A stretch of DNA of 38,537 nucleotides. It comes from Candidatus Tokpelaia sp. Lineage in GTDB: Bacteria > Pseudomonadota > Alphaproteobacteria > Rhizobiales > Rhizobiaceae. How positions within the stretch are numbered: position 1 is the first letter of the stretch; each line of letters opens with the position of its first letter. The stretch is taken from the NCBI RefSeq assembly GCF_008636115.1, contig NZ_QLZD01000011.1, positions 1 through 38,537 on the forward strand. The letters are read 5' to 3'. Position numbers and translations under genes: made by a program. Under the pieces are notes generated by a model that ran no database searches, was not told where the DNA came from, and worked only from the letters and a program-made list of their open reading frames with translations. Of the stretch, positions 1-8,238 are shown in pieces.

Positions 1-47
1 GTTTTGGGCGGGCAGCTTATAGACCCTGTCAGCCCCAAAATTATCAT
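1..47 (-). CDS. coaE: Dephospho-CoA kinase, N-terminal fragment (runs off the window)
   Basis: Only the first 15 codons are in the window. They read MIILGLTGSISCPPK; the first ten residues match the start of CoaE, which phosphorylates dephospho-CoA in the last step of coenzyme A synthesis. The gene follows aroE on the same strand, the usual aroE-coaE order in Hyphomicrobiales. A GGGCGGAT stretch lies just upstream of the ATG. After GSI the sequence departs from the expected P-loop (GSIGMGKST-like): the Gly-Lys pair is absent and a Lys appears one position late. This could be a disrupted gene, an assembly-edge error or a divergent enzyme. Identification rests on ten residues plus gene order. 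Confidence 0.5.
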   Translation of the reverse strand, partial: MIILGLTGSISCPPK

Positions 48-208
48 TATCCGCCCTTGTTCTCCATCAGGCCAATACCGCCGCCGCTCCGCTCATCAGG
101 CTCTATCGCTTTTCTCCCCGCTGCCCTCATGCCCAAACCTGCCCGTCTCCCTCCGGCTGTGCATCGCTCCTGGCGCGAGTTTTACTGCCTGAATCTCTGC
201 CTCACCAT

Positions 209-1126
209 TTAGCCGCTTGTTCTGGCCGCAATTCCGGCAATATAATTGCGCAATTCCGGTGAGACGAGCGGGCGCTGGCCAAACCATCGTTCAAAACCAA
301 AGGCCGCCTGGTGCAATAACATACCCAGCCCGTCCACTGTTTTCAGCCCAGCCGCGGCGGCGGCCCGTAGAAAAGGTGTCGGCAAGGCCTGAGCCACACT
401 TTCCGCTGCTATTGTACCGGGTTTTACCCGGCTAAAATCCATAAAATCAAAGGGTTTCGGCTCAATTCCCGCCTCTTCCGCCTGACCGGGAGAATCTCCC
501 ACAGCTCCGGCAAACAGAGACGCAGCCGCCGGCGCCAGACCGCCTGTATTAACCAGCAGGCCGGCCTGCGGCAAAACCTCATTAACATTAGTCAAAGCGC
601 ATATTTCTATTCTTGCTTTTGTCTTGCTTTGAAAAAAATCGGCCAGAGCTTTCAGAGGCTCGCGCGTGCTGCCGGCCAGAACAAGGCGGGTAAAGCCGCG
701 CTGTAACAGCGCATAAATCACCGCGCGAATAAAGGGGCCGGCACCCAATATCAAGGCTGTCTTGCCTGGCCAGCCGGCAGCATATTCGTCCAGATTGGCG
801 ATAAAACCCTGCCAATTACTATTATCACCGCACAACAGACCGTCTTCCAGCCACACCATATTGACGGCGCCAAGGCTTGCCGCCTCTACAGTTGGGCGCG
901 CCACCAGCGCCAAAGCCGCCTCTTTATGCGGCGCCGCAATATTGCCGCCGCAAAAGCCTTTTTGTCCAATATTCGCCAGAAAGCGGGGGAAACTCTCCTC
1001 ACTGGTCGACACTGCCTCATAACTGCCCTTTAAATTGTAAAATTGCAGCCAATAATGATGAATATAAGGGGAAAGCGACCGATCAACCGGAGAACCTGTG
1101 ATAAAAGCTCTGGCAAATTCCGCCAT
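209..1126 (-). CDS. aroE: Shikimate dehydrogenase family protein, catalytic Asp replaced
   Basis: The family reduces 3-dehydroshikimate to shikimate with NADPH in the cytoplasm. About 305 residues from the chosen ATG, preceded by GAGAGA. An in-frame ATG at 1228 has an AAGGTGAATT leader overlapping the end of maf and would add 34 residues without family similarity, so translation could begin there. Visible motifs are SLSP near the N-terminus (shikimate binding), the lysine motif NIAAPHK (Lys68), GAVN, a nucleotide-binding GAGPFIRA turn and the C-terminal LHQAAFGFERW with its conserved Gln. The usual NTDGxGF loop reads NSNWQGF, so the catalytic Asp (Asp102 in E. coli) is Asn104 here, and the usual NATSLG stretch reads NTGGLA. 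The fold is clear, but activity is doubtful or altered. It sits 110 bases after maf and before coaE, probably co-transcribed. Confidence 0.85.
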   Translation of the reverse strand: MAEFARAFITGSPVDRSLSPYIHHYWLQFYNLKGSYEAVSTSEESFPRFLANIGQKGFCGGNIAAPHKEAALALVARPTVEAASLGAVNMVWLEDGLLCGDNSNWQGFIANLDEYAAGWPGKTALILGAGPFIRAVIYALLQRGFTRLVLAGSTREPLKALADFFQSKTKARIEICALTNVNEVLPQAGLLVNTGGLAPAAASLFAGAVGDSPGQAEEAGIEPKPFDFMDFSRVKPGTIAAESVAQALPTPFLRAAAAAGLKTVDGLGMLLHQAAFGFERWFGQRPLVSPELRNYIAGIAARTSG

Positions 1127-1236
1127 ATTATTCTCTCTCATTTTAATAGTGTGTAACCGGCGCTGCCCCTGCTTTGGCCTATAGCCGCCTATGACAGATT
1201 TTGACAAACAGGCGGTAAGGTCAAGCATAATTCACC

Positions 1237-2010
1237 TTAATCTGCCCAGGCGCCAAAACGGCGCAAATCACGCAAAAGCGGCAATAAAGGCAGGCCGATA
1301 ATAGCCCAATAATCCCCTTTTATGGCCTCAAACAAACGAATACCCGCCCCTTCTATTTGATAAACGCCAACACTGCTTAATACTGATTTATCGGCCCGTT
1401 TCAAATAAGAACGAATATAATCGGGCGACAGGCTCCGCATTGTCATCTGCGCCGTCTCTACTGAACCGCTCAAAACAACACCGCCTTTTATCAAGGTAAA
1501 GGCGCTGTGCAGCCGGTGAGTCTTGCCCGATAGCGCTGATAAGCGCTGACAGGCCTCTTCTTCATTGGCCGCTTTATGCAAAATTGCACCGTCAAGCTCC
1601 AAAATCTGATCACAACCAATAATAACCGCCTCGGGAAAACGCCGGGAAACCTCTTCCGCCTTGGCTTTTGCCAGAGCCTGCGCCAGCGCCGGCGGTAAAT
1701 CGGGCACAAAATCGGCTTCTTCCGGCCGGTGGGGCGAGGTTCCCCCCATGCCGGCGTGAGCTGCCTCATCATACTGATCACGAGGTGCCGCCTCCCCCAT
1801 GCCGGCCTGCCCCGCCTCATATTGCTCGCGGGGCGCCGCTGTCCACAGGCCGGCCTGTCCCGCCCCGCCGGCGACAAAATGCTGAATAAAATCAGCCTCT
1901 ACAGCGCGTTCATCAATATTGGCGCCGCAAATCGCCGCCTCAAGCCCGGCCTGGCGCAAAATTTGCGCCCGGGACGGGCTTTTGGAAGCTAAAATCAACT
2001 CTTCACGCAT
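1237..2010 (-). CDS. maf: Maf-family nucleotide pyrophosphatase with in-frame repeat insert
   Basis: Maf proteins hydrolyse non-canonical or modified nucleoside triphosphates and are linked to septum control. The 257 residues compare with about 200 for the family. Seen motifs: N-terminal LASKSPSR, IIGCDQIL with the catalytic Asp134, GKTHRLHSA, and the C-terminal VYQIEGAGIRLFEAIKGDYWAIIGLP block. Residues about 46-102 carry extra sequence rich in Ala, Gly and Gln, built from two or three imperfect 16-17-residue units (AGMGEAAPRDQYDEAAH-like) encoded by repeats that start at 1747, 1798 and 1846. The catalytic blocks on both sides are intact, so the insert is probably a surface loop. The ATG follows GGGGCAGGTT. 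The gene lies directly ahead of aroE. Confidence 0.93.
   Translation of the reverse strand: MREELILASKSPSRAQILRQAGLEAAICGANIDERAVEADFIQHFVAGGAGQAGLWTAAPREQYEAGQAGMGEAAPRDQYDEAAHAGMGGTSPHRPEEADFVPDLPPALAQALAKAKAEEVSRRFPEAVIIGCDQILELDGAILHKAANEEEACQRLSALSGKTHRLHSAFTLIKGGVVLSGSVETAQMTMRSLSPDYIRSYLKRADKSVLSSVGVYQIEGAGIRLFEAIKGDYWAIIGLPLLPLLRDLRRFGAWAD
1747..1860 (-). repeat. Tandem repeat insert in maf, sharing a 13-mer with xerD
   Basis: Imperfect units begin at 1747, 1798 and 1846 (51 and 48 bases apart), preserving the reading frame. The end at 1848-1860 is GGCCGGCCTGTCC, which also occurs at 18023-18035 inside the xerD insert, read in the same frame (Gly-Gln-Ala-Gly). This is probably a member of an interspersed GC-rich palindromic family. 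Confidence 0.7.
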
Positions 2011-2116
2011 AACCTGCCCCAGCTATTATTGCCGGCCGGCGAAAACCGCTCATCTTTATCTCGCCGACAAAACATCACATTATATAGGGCAGAATACAGG
2101 CAAAAGGCCGGCAAAC

Positions 2117-3115
2117 TCAAGCACGTGGAAAAGCTTTTTTATAAATATCCAGCAATCTTTCTCCTTCCACTTGCGTATAAATTTGCGTAGTGGCAAGGCC
2201 GGCATGGCCTAAAAGCTCCTGAATCATGCGCAAATCGCCGCCGCGCGCCAGCAAATGCGTGGCAAAAGAATGGCGCAGCGCATGCGGCGTAGCTGTCGGG
2301 CCAAGCCCCAGTGCCGCGCGCAGCTGCTTTACCCCGCGCTGGATAATAGCGGGGGCAAGCCGGCCGCCGCGCACACCGCGAAACAGCAGCGTTTCCCCTT
2401 CCAGCACATAGGGGCACAGTTTTTTATATTGTGCCACTGCTTCCGCTATTATCGGCAAAAGCGGCACCAGCCGCGTTTTACCGCCTTTGCCGGTAATATA
2501 CAGGCTCTTTTGCCCATTGGCAGCAATCGCATTGCTTGTTAGTGACAAAGCCTCGGCAATGCGCAGACCGCAGCCGTAAAGCAGCAGCATTACCGCCATA
2601 TTACGCGCCGCTACCCACGGCTCTTCTTCCGACCAGGCGTCAGGCTGCATTAGCCTGGCTGCCGCTGCTTCAGTCAGCGGTTTGGGCAAGGTTTTTGGCC
2701 GGCGCGGCGAGCGAATAATTTTAACGGCAGCGCTGCCGGCCAGCCCTTGCCGCTCCAGAAATTTGAAGAAAGAGCGCAAACCCGCCAAACCGCGGCCGAC
2801 AGAGCGTATCCCGGCACCATTATTGCGGCGCCAGCTTAAAAAAGCGCGTAAATCGGTAATTGCGACCGCCTGCAAACCGGCAAGGGAAACAGCCTCGCCT
2901 TTATATTCGGCCAGAAAATTTAAAAACTGGCGGCTATCGCGCTCATAGGCTGCCACTGTCAGCGGTGAAAAACGGCGCACAGCAGCCAGAACCGCCAGCC
3001 AGTTGCGCCGCGCGGCCAAAACCTCAGCCTGAGCGGGGATAGAAGATAAAGTTTCCTGCCTGTCGCCGGCAGATTTCTGTGAAGAAGGGGCATTTTTAAC
3101 CATGGCCGCCAGCAT
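2117..3115 (-). CDS. xerC: Tyrosine recombinase XerC
   Basis: Site-specific recombinase that, with XerD, resolves chromosome dimers at dif during division. It has 332 residues. An N-terminal SAM-like core-binding domain (about residues 38-125) is followed by the catalytic domain with Arg185 (GLRIAEAL), Lys210 (GKGGKTRLVPL), His278 and Arg281 (HALRHSFATHLL), His304 (LLGHAGLATTQIY) and nucleophile Tyr313. The C-terminal end ERLLDIYKKAFPRA resembles XerC more than XerD, and the accA-adjacent copy at 17.7 kb fits XerD. The start ATG follows GGCGGATTT; a second ATG lies four codons in. The gene is followed by maf on the same strand after 106 bases. C/D assignment is inferred from the tail and gene order. 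Confidence 0.93.
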   Translation of the reverse strand: MLAAMVKNAPSSQKSAGDRQETLSSIPAQAEVLAARRNWLAVLAAVRRFSPLTVAAYERDSRQFLNFLAEYKGEAVSLAGLQAVAITDLRAFLSWRRNNGAGIRSVGRGLAGLRSFFKFLERQGLAGSAAVKIIRSPRRPKTLPKPLTEAAAARLMQPDAWSEEEPWVAARNMAVMLLLYGCGLRIAEALSLTSNAIAANGQKSLYITGKGGKTRLVPLLPIIAEAVAQYKKLCPYVLEGETLLFRGVRGGRLAPAIIQRGVKQLRAALGLGPTATPHALRHSFATHLLARGGDLRMIQELLGHAGLATTQIYTQVEGERLLDIYKKAFPRA

Positions 3116-3247
3116 AAATCCGCCGGATTAACAAAAACTTGTTTTATCAAAACGCCCCTTGCTTTTAGCGGCGGTTGTTTTTTGCGCCACTTCCTTGCCT
3201 TTCATGCGCCTGTATTATAAGCAGCGTCAGGAAAGCTCAGAAAGTCA

Positions 3248-3667
3248 ATGAAAGAAAGAATAATGGAAGAGGAAAAACCGCCTTACAAAAAGCCGAGTTT
3301 AAAATCTGCCCCGCGTATCAGGCAAATTCTGGCCTGCCGCTTCCCTAATGGCGCGGCAGCTTTTCCCAATGGTGCTATTTTACCGGAATTTTATAAAATG
3401 CGGCCGGTTCTCATTATTTCCAAAAAGGCCAGGCTGGACGGAATCGTCACTATTTTGCCGCTTACAACAAGCCCCCAGAACAGCAACCCCGCTGCCTATA
3501 AAATTATCAGCGGCATAACGCCGAAACAATCATGGATTATTTGCAATTATATTACCTCGGTTTCGGTTGCACGCTTAAGTGCAGAAAGAAGGATAGTACC
3601 TTACCTGCCAGAGGGAGAATTTGCGCAAGTTTTAGCCTTGATGCACAGCTTCCTGCCGCAGGCTTAA
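3248..3667 (+). CDS. PemK/MazF-family toxin-like protein (orphan)
   Basis: Small protein (139 residues) of the PemK/MazF fold, whose members are sequence-specific mRNA endonucleases in type II toxin-antitoxin systems. Diagnostic stretches are MRPVLIISKKARLDGIVTILPLTTSP, here split by the reader as MRPVLIIS followed by VTILPLTTSP, then SWIICNYITSVSVARLS and a C-terminal PEGEFAQVLALM helix. An in-frame ATG lies five codons downstream and could be the true start. No antitoxin-sized gene lies beside it: upstream is xerC on the other strand and downstream an RNA gene. Chromosomal orphans of this type occur in rhizobia and may be house-kept rather than part of an active module. Confidence 0.85.
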   Translation: MKERIMEEEKPPYKKPSLKSAPRIRQILACRFPNGAAAFPNGAILPEFYKMRPVLIISKKARLDGIVTILPLTTSPQNSNPAAYKIISGITPKQSWIICNYITSVSVARLSAERRIVPYLPEGEFAQVLALMHSFLPQA

Positions 3668-3675
3668 AACAGAAC

Positions 3676-3821
3676 GCTGCACTTGACGCCTTTGGCAATA
3701 TTGGCTATATTGAGCCCACGGGTCTGGAAACATTCACCGCTTCCCCTTATGCCGTGGATTTGAGCGTAAGGGTGTTTCAAGAGGGCGAAAGGGTAGCTAA
3801 TCAAGCCCCTTTCGCTTTTTT
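3676..3821 (+). ncRNA. ssrS: Probable 6S RNA
   Basis: A structured non-coding stretch just after the pemK-like gene. The outer stem pairs 3682-3693 with 3768-3781 (CTTGACGCCTTT with AAGGGTGTTTCAAG, a few G-U pairs). An inner stem pairs CCACGG at 3716-3721 with CCGTGG at 3752-3757, around a loop that contains CATTCACC, a segment also found in E. coli 6S RNA. A terminator hairpin with T-run closes the unit. 6S RNA binds the RNA polymerase sigma-70 holoenzyme and imitates an open promoter. TAAAAC at 3665-3670 could be the -10. Ends are approximate and the family call rests on architecture plus the short shared segment. Confidence 0.65.
3785..3821 (+). terminator. Rho-independent terminator of the 6S-like RNA
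   Basis: A perfect 9-bp stem, GCGAAAGGG (3785-3793) with CCCTTTCGC (3807-3815), is followed by six T residues. Confidence 0.85.
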
Positions 3822-3902
3822 ATGCCGGCTTAATAGCACTTCTTTCATAAATTTCAGCCTTTGCGAAAATTCGCGTCACAGAGCGGCAGATATTGCTGCT
3901 GT

Positions 3903-4202
3903 TCATTCCCCCGGGGCTTTGATTGTCAGCGCCAAAGCGTGGACGCCGCCGCGCAATTCTTCCGCCAGCACCTGATAAACAGCGCGATGGCGCTCCGGCC
4001 GGCTCATACCGGCAAAATGCGCGGCCGTAATGATAACACAAAAATGTGTCTCGCCGGTCTCGGCTTTAACCCCGCCATAATGGCCGCTATGCCCTTGATG
4101 ATGAGCGCTTTCATTGATAATTTCCAGCTTTTCCGGGGCAAAATATGCAGTGAGTTTTTTCGCTATTTTGTCGTGAATGGAATTTGTGCATGTATCGGAC
4201 AT
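3903..4202 (-). CDS. bolA: BolA family transcriptional regulator / Fe-S partner
   Basis: A 99-residue BolA protein. BolA proteins work with monothiol glutaredoxins in iron-sulfur and redox handling and affect morphology genes. Visible family features are the helix-strand N-terminus, the His-rich SAHHQGHSGHYGG loop, GETHFCVIITAAHFAGMSRPERHR and the C-terminal helix VYQVLAEEL. The chosen ATG at 4202 is preceded by CGGAGAAATT, a good ribosome-binding site; the open frame continues upstream but without family similarity. It is divergent from the J-domain gene, with a 208-base shared promoter region, the usual rhizobial arrangement. Confidence 0.95.
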   Translation of the reverse strand: MSDTCTNSIHDKIAKKLTAYFAPEKLEIINESAHHQGHSGHYGGVKAETGETHFCVIITAAHFAGMSRPERHRAVYQVLAEELRGGVHALALTIKAPGE

Positions 4203-4410
4203 AATTTCTCCGCTTTTATTAAAAGGCACGGCGGAAGGAGCAGAAAACAGGCTTTCCAGGCAATATTGGCGGCAAAAGCAGCGGAAATCCGCCAAAAAGC
4301 TTGAATTATTACCTGATTTTCCGCTAATATTCAGACAGGCCGGCCGGAATGTCAACCGCCGCCAGGCGCTGCGCCTGCCCCAAGCTGCAATTTCTATTGG
4401 TATATCCCTT

Positions 4411-5055
4411 ATGTCTGCTGATTCCAAATATTTTGATATGCTGCGTATCCGCCCCAAAAAGCCCCTTGGCGCCAGCGGCGCTGAACCGGCAGTGCAAAAA
4501 TGCCAGTGGCAGGGCTGCGACAAAGCGGGAACGCATAAAGCCCCGGCAGGGCGTAATCATGAAGGGCAATATCTCTATTTCTGCCTGGAACATGTGCGTG
4601 AATATAATAAAAATTTCAACTATTTTTCCGGCCTGTCTGATGAAGCTGTGGCCAGATTTCAGAAAGATGCGCTGACAGGCCACCGCCCGACATGGGAAAC
4701 TTCTACCGGCAGCAGTGGCGCAAAATTGCATACTGCCACTGCTTTTTCCTCTATCCGCTCAGGTTCGGCCAGCGCGCTGCACCGCATGGGCGCTTCCTTT
4801 GTCTCTGCTGCCAAAAAACGGGCGGCAGCAAGCACGCCGCAAGGGGCGCAGCGCCGGCTGAAAACGCTGGAGGCCAAGGCTTTTGCCACTATGGGGCTGG
4901 AGGAGCATGCCGATAAAAAGGCGATTAAAGCGCGCTATAAATTTCTGGTAAAAATGCACCACCCGGATTCCAATGGCGGCGATCGCAGCTCTGAAGAGCG
5001 CTTTCGTGAAGTATTGCAAGCCTATAATCTGCTGAAAAGCGCCGGTTTTTGCTGA
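4411..5055 (+). CDS. J-domain (DnaJ-like) co-chaperone
   Basis: A 214-residue protein starting MSADSKYFDMLRIRP, the normal start of the rhizobial family; the open frame extends upstream without similarity, and no clear Shine-Dalgarno precedes this ATG. The N-terminal half carries CQWQGC and YFCLEHVREYNKNFNY, a possible metal-binding Cys/His cluster. The C-terminal 60 residues form a J domain with the HPD tripeptide (MHHPDSNGG), which stimulates DnaK ATPase. A Ser/Ala-rich linker joins the two. It lies between bolA and cobS as in Brucella and relatives; its client is unknown. Confidence 0.9.
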   Translation: MSADSKYFDMLRIRPKKPLGASGAEPAVQKCQWQGCDKAGTHKAPAGRNHEGQYLYFCLEHVREYNKNFNYFSGLSDEAVARFQKDALTGHRPTWETSTGSSGAKLHTATAFSSIRSGSASALHRMGASFVSAAKKRAAASTPQGAQRRLKTLEAKAFATMGLEEHADKKAIKARYKFLVKMHHPDSNGGDRSSEERFREVLQAYNLLKSAGFC

Positions 5056-5249
5056 AAATCTTTCCCGGGAGGCCAAGGCGGAATTGCAAACGGCCCTTAC
5101 CGGTGCCAAAATATGATAAACAGCAACAAGTTTTGACAAAACGGCGTTTCCTTCCTTGTTTTCTCGCTGTTTTGGGAATAAACAAAGGGAGGTTTCAGTT
5201 TTGACCTGCCTGTGCGGTCACAAAAGGCCCGCCGCCCAACGGAGACAAA

Positions 5250-6236
5250 ATGACAGAGAATAATGCTGCAAACAATGCCTTGCCCGAAGCCAAAATTTCG
5301 GTGCGCAAGGCTTTCGGCCTTGATAGCGATATGAAAGCACCGGGCTATAGCAGTGCCAATGCTCATGTGCCGGCGGTTGATCCTGATTATATTTTTGACC
5401 ATGATACTACTTTGGCCGTGCTGGCCGGTTTTGCCTATAATCGCCGGGTGATGATTGCCGGCTATCACGGCACCGGCAAATCCACCCATATTGAGCAAGT
5501 GGCCGCAAGGCTGAACTGGCCCTGTGTGCGCCTTAACCTCGACAGCCATATCAGCCGGATTGACCTTATCGGCAAAGATGCCATTATCCTGCGGGACGGC
5601 AAACAGATTACCGAATTTAAAGACGGCATTTTGCCTTGGGCCTATCAGCATAATATTGCGCTGGTATTTGATGAATATGATGCCGGCCGGCCTGATGTCA
5701 TGTTTGTTATCCAGCGTATATTGGAAACTTCCGGCCGTCTGACGCTGCTTGACCAGAACCGCGTGCTGGAGCCGCACCCCGCCTTTCGCCTGTTTGCAAC
5801 GGCCAATACGGTCGGCCTGGGCGATACAACCGGCCTTTATCACGGCACACAGCAAATCAATCAGGCGCAAATGGATCGCTGGTCTATTGTCGCCAATCTG
5901 AATTATTTGCCGCATGATGCGGAAACGCGCATTATCCTGGCCAAAGCGCCCCATTTCCGCAATGCGGAAGGCAAGAAAACTGTTGCCAATATGGTGCGGC
6001 TGGCCGATATGACCCGACAGGCTTTTATCAATGGCGATATTTCTACCTTGATGAGTCCGCGCACAGTTCTCACCTGGGCAGAAAATAGCGAAATTTTCAA
6101 AAATCTTGGCTTTGCCTTTCGGCTCACTTTTCTCAATAAATGTGATGAGCTGGAACGGCCGCTTATTGCCGAATTTTACCAGCGCGTTTTTGGTGAAGAT
6201 TTGCCTGAATCTACCGTTAATGCCGTATTTGCCTGA
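5250..6236 (+). CDS. cobS: Cobaltochelatase subunit CobS (AAA+ ATPase)
   Basis: CobS and CobT form the ATP-driven AAA+ part of the aerobic cobaltochelatase that, with CobN, inserts cobalt into hydrogenobyrinic acid a,c-diamide on the way to cobalamin. It has 328 residues, the normal length. Walker A is GYHGTGKST (71-79) and Walker B LVFDEYD (138-144), followed by a sensor-1-like FRLFATANT. The ATG follows GGAGACAAA. A TTGACA stands at about 5131, in a roughly 190-base gap after the J-domain gene, but no convincing -10 was found. cobT follows after 40 bases. cobN is not in this window. Confidence 0.97.
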   Translation: MTENNAANNALPEAKISVRKAFGLDSDMKAPGYSSANAHVPAVDPDYIFDHDTTLAVLAGFAYNRRVMIAGYHGTGKSTHIEQVAARLNWPCVRLNLDSHISRIDLIGKDAIILRDGKQITEFKDGILPWAYQHNIALVFDEYDAGRPDVMFVIQRILETSGRLTLLDQNRVLEPHPAFRLFATANTVGLGDTTGLYHGTQQINQAQMDRWSIVANLNYLPHDAETRIILAKAPHFRNAEGKKTVANMVRLADMTRQAFINGDISTLMSPRTVLTWAENSEIFKNLGFAFRLTFLNKCDELERPLIAEFYQRVFGEDLPESTVNAVFA

Positions 6237-6276
6237 AATAAGCACAGCGGAAACACGCAAAAGCAGAAGATAAAAT

Positions 6277-8238
6277 ATGGCAGCAAAACCCGGCGATAAC
6301 AGGCTGAAAACAGTGCCGCCAAAGGCGGATTATGAGCCGTTCCGGCAGGCAGTGCGCATTTGCATGCGCACTATTGCCGGAAGCCCGCATTTAGAGGTTT
6401 CCTTTGGCCGTGACCGGCCGTCTTTGACGGCAGAAAAAGCGCGCCTGCCTGATATGCCGAAAAAGCCGACAAAGCGGGATTTGGCGCTTATTCGCGGCTT
6501 TGGTGATTCTCTCAGCCTGCGCCGGGCCTGGCATAATAACGCAATCCACGCATCGATGCGGCCAAAGGCGGCTAAAGCACAGACTATATTTGACAATCTG
6601 GAGCAAGTGCGGCTGGAGGCTCTGGGTGCCCTGACCATGCAGGGCGTAGCCGGGAATCTTGACGCAGTTCTGGCCGAGCAATGCCGCACCGCCCATTATG
6701 CCGCCATGACCGGCAAGGAAGATATGCCGGCGGCAGAAGCGCTGACCCTGCTGCTGCGGGAGAAATTGACCGGCCGCCCGCTGCCGCCGGAGGCCGGATC
6801 GGTGCCCGGATTATGGCGCCCGGAACTGGGAGCAAAAATAGACAAGCATATTGGCGCACTTAAAAAAGCTTTAAATAATCAGCCCGCTTTTGCCCGGACA
6901 GTGCGCGCTTTGCTGGCGGCGGTGAAGATGGCGGAAACGCTGGAGGCAACAGCGCCTGAGGAGCCGGAAACTCTGCCGAAGCATGAGGAAGAGCAGCCGG
7001 GAAACCGGGAAGACAAACCGCAAAATGAGGCGGAAAAAGACAGCAGGCAAGCCGAAAATGCTGAAGGAACAGGAGCGGAAGAAGAGGAAAACCGCCAGGC
7101 GGAAGAAACAGCAGAAGAACAGGCAGAGAGCCGGGAATTGCGCCACAGCAAAGGTGAGGAAAGCGCCACTGAGGCAGCACTCAACCGGCACGCTGCTTTT
7201 GATATGGAGCATTTGGGCGATTATAAAATTTATACCCGCGCTTTTGATGAAACCGTGGAAGCAGGAGATTTATGCAGCGCCGCCGAGCTTGAGCAATTAC
7301 GCAGCTTTCTCGACAAGCATTTGGGTAAATTGCAGGGCATTATCGGCCGCCTGGCCAACCGGCTGCAGCGCCGCCTGCAGGCTCAGCAAAACCGCGCCTG
7401 GGATTTCGACCTGGAAGAAGGCTTGATCGATACGGCGCGGCTGCCGCGCATTATTACCGATCCGACTATGCCGCTTTCCTTCAAGCAGGAGCGTGATACC
7501 GAATTTCGCGATACAGTGGTAAGCCTGTTAATAGATAATTCCGGCTCCATGCGCGGCCGGCCGATAACAGTGGCAGCCATTTGTGTGGATATTCTGGCGC
7601 ATACATTGGAGCGCTGCGGCGTCAAAGTGGAGATTCTGGGCTTTACCACCAGAGCATGGAAAGGCGGCAAAGCGCGCGAGCAATGGCTGAAAGCGGGCAA
7701 ACCGGCAGCGCCGGGGCGGCTGAATGATTTGCGCCATATTATCTATAAAAGCGGCGACAGCCCGTGGCGGCGCGCCCGCCGCAATCTGGGGCTGATGATG
7801 CGCGAAGGCCTGCTAAAAGAAAATATTGACGGCGAGGCGCTGATATGGGCACACCAGCGCCTGCTGGAGCGGCAGGAAAAACGCCGGATTTTAATGATGA
7901 TTTCAGACGGCGCGCCGGTTGATGATTCTACCCTTTCTGTCAATGCCGGCACTTATCTGGAGCGGCATTTGCGCGCCGTGATTCAGAAAATAGAGGCAGA
8001 ATCACCTATAGAGCTGATTGCTATTGGTATTGGCCATGATGTCACCCGCTATTATCGCAAGGCACTGACCATTGTCGGAGTGGAAGAGCTGGCCGGCGCC
8101 ATGACCGAACAACTGGCCGATTTGTTTGACCCCAGGCCGCAACGCGGCGGCCGGCGCAGCGGATCTTCCACCTGCCGGCGCAGTTGCGGCTGCCGTATTC
8201 TCTGTCGCCGCCGCACCGCCCATAATTATGGGCCATAA
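6277..8238 (+). CDS. cobT: Cobaltochelatase subunit CobT (VWA domain)
   Basis: Partner of CobS in cobalt insertion. It has 653 residues: a conserved N-terminal region, a highly acidic Glu/Gln-rich linker (about 225-300) and a C-terminal von Willebrand factor A domain with the metal-ion-dependent adhesion motif DNSGSM at 420-425 and ISDGAP further on. After LADLF the last 35 or so residues are an unusual Arg/Cys-rich tail that does not look like the family's end; the +1 frame over the same bases reads as an Ala/Pro-rich peptide. A late frameshift or unconstrained drift could explain it. The stop TAA abuts the ATG of bioM (TAAATG), so translational coupling to the biotin transporter is likely. 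Confidence 0.95.
   Translation: MAAKPGDNRLKTVPPKADYEPFRQAVRICMRTIAGSPHLEVSFGRDRPSLTAEKARLPDMPKKPTKRDLALIRGFGDSLSLRRAWHNNAIHASMRPKAAKAQTIFDNLEQVRLEALGALTMQGVAGNLDAVLAEQCRTAHYAAMTGKEDMPAAEALTLLLREKLTGRPLPPEAGSVPGLWRPELGAKIDKHIGALKKALNNQPAFARTVRALLAAVKMAETLEATAPEEPETLPKHEEEQPGNREDKPQNEAEKDSRQAENAEGTGAEEEENRQAEETAEEQAESRELRHSKGEESATEAALNRHAAFDMEHLGDYKIYTRAFDETVEAGDLCSAAELEQLRSFLDKHLGKLQGIIGRLANRLQRRLQAQQNRAWDFDLEEGLIDTARLPRIITDPTMPLSFKQERDTEFRDTVVSLLIDNSGSMRGRPITVAAICVDILAHTLERCGVKVEILGFTTRAWKGGKAREQWLKAGKPAAPGRLNDLRHIIYKSGDSPWRRARRNLGLMMREGLLKENIDGEALIWAHQRLLERQEKRRILMMISDGAPVDDSTLSVNAGTYLERHLRAVIQKIEAESPIELIAIGIGHDVTRYYRKALTIVGVEELAGAMTEQLADLFDPRPQRGGRRSGSSTCRRSCGCRILCRRRTAHNYGP

Noticed and set aside
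5056-5249. Cobalamin riboswitch ahead of cobS
   Set aside because: No GCCACTG B12-box-like element or matching fold was seen.
5097-6260. Long minus-strand reading frame (387 codons) over cobS
   Set aside because: It is antisense to a clear CobS with intact Walker motifs; its translation has no recognisable features.
8100-8238. BioR operator ahead of bioM
   Set aside because: bioM abuts cobT with no intergenic DNA, and no TTATAGATA-type palindrome was found.
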